Below, piece by piece: positions 6,269-6,539 of a stretch of DNA of 6,539 nt (positions are counted from its first letter, which is position 1; the number at the start of each line of letters is the position of its first letter). The position numbers and the translations under genes are program-made. Source of the stretch: Kiritimatiellia bacterium (lineage in GTDB: Bacteria > Verrucomicrobiota > Kiritimatiellia > SLAD01); assembly GCA_007128275.1 (NCBI GenBank), contig SKXR01000276.1:1-6539 (forward strand), written 5' to 3'. The notes beneath the pieces are model-generated. The model saw only the letters and a list, made by a program, of their open reading frames with translations. It was not told the DNA's origin and did not search any database.

Positions 6269-6297
6269 ATGCTACACGGCAGGCATCCGTTGGCCAA
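6269..6297 (-). promoter_or_regulatory. Weak candidate promoter for the thioredoxin-fusion gene
   Basis: Minus strand: TTGGCC (6297-6292), 17-bp spacer, TAGCAT (6274-6269). Four of six bases match in each box. Spacing and position (about 50 bp before the start codon) are suitable, but the boxes are weak and were called by eye. Confidence 0.25.
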
Positions 6298-6539
6298 GTC
6301 CATAGTGTGGTGGAATGCGGAGGTGCGCAGGGTCAATACGTTCTCCAACCTAACTCCTCATGTATCAACCCGTTTCGAAAAAACAGTCACCTTGGAGGGG
6401 CGAGTTACACGAGCCCGTGATGTCGCGTTGAATAGAAATGGAGGCGGTTAGGTTTCCATTCGCGTTCCCGGCGTCGCATAGCTCCGCCCTCCAGAAAGAG
6501 GGTAACCACCACTTTTCCAATGCGATGCAGAGAACGGAA

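Larger units (their letters stand above)
6218..6539. other. Right-end stretch without a supported gene
   Basis: This 322-bp stretch holds the Shine-Dalgarno site and candidate promoter of the thioredoxin-fusion gene. The rest shows no recognisable gene. On the minus strand a frame is open from the right edge to a TAA at 6405-6407 (44 codons, ending RHHGLV). It could be the end of a gene beyond the edge or chance; its sequence matches no family I know. A 6-bp inverted repeat, AATGGA/TCCATT with a 12-nt loop, lies around 6437-6460. No tRNA or insertion-sequence end is visible. Confidence 0.4.

Overview
The window carries five protein-coding genes, one of them cut by the left edge, and no RNA genes, CRISPR array or transposase that I can see. 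The organism is a Gram-negative-type bacterium of moderately high GC. The evidence is an AsmA-like envelope protein, a periplasmic thioredoxin-like protein with a signal peptide, purine-rich Shine-Dalgarno sites and use of GTG and TTG starts. The style of the envelope proteins makes me think of the PVC group (Verrucomicrobiota/Kiritimatiellota), but that is an impression, not a demonstration.

Layout. Minus strand, <1-731: N-terminal 243 residues of a family-4 (GT-B) glycosyltransferase, starting at a TTG. Minus strand, 927-1727: a 266-residue PaaX-family transcriptional regulator, starting at a GTG. Plus strand, 1953-2873: a 306-residue membrane-anchored AsmA-like protein. Plus strand, 2997-4058: epoxyqueuosine reductase (queG), with a C-terminal HEAT-type helical repeat. 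Minus strand, 4076-6217: a 713-residue exported protein joining a roughly 550-residue domain I cannot name to a C-terminal TlpA/ResA-type thioredoxin domain with WCPPC. The last 322 bases hold no gene I can support.

The most striking signal is non-coding. Two 40-bp elements, 33/40 identical and exactly the same length, lie upstream of the glycosyltransferase (846-885) and directly upstream of the PaaX-like gene (1743-1782). Each is a three-block dyad: ACTGTCAT, 8 bp, ACGATCGT, 8 bp, ATGACAGT. The simplest reading is that they are operators of the PaaX-like protein, which would control itself, the glycosyltransferase (and whatever polysaccharide genes follow beyond the left edge), and perhaps the divergent AsmA-like gene. 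That link is inferred from position and symmetry.

queG and the thioredoxin fusion are convergent, 17 bp apart, and show no link to the regulator-glycosyltransferase module.
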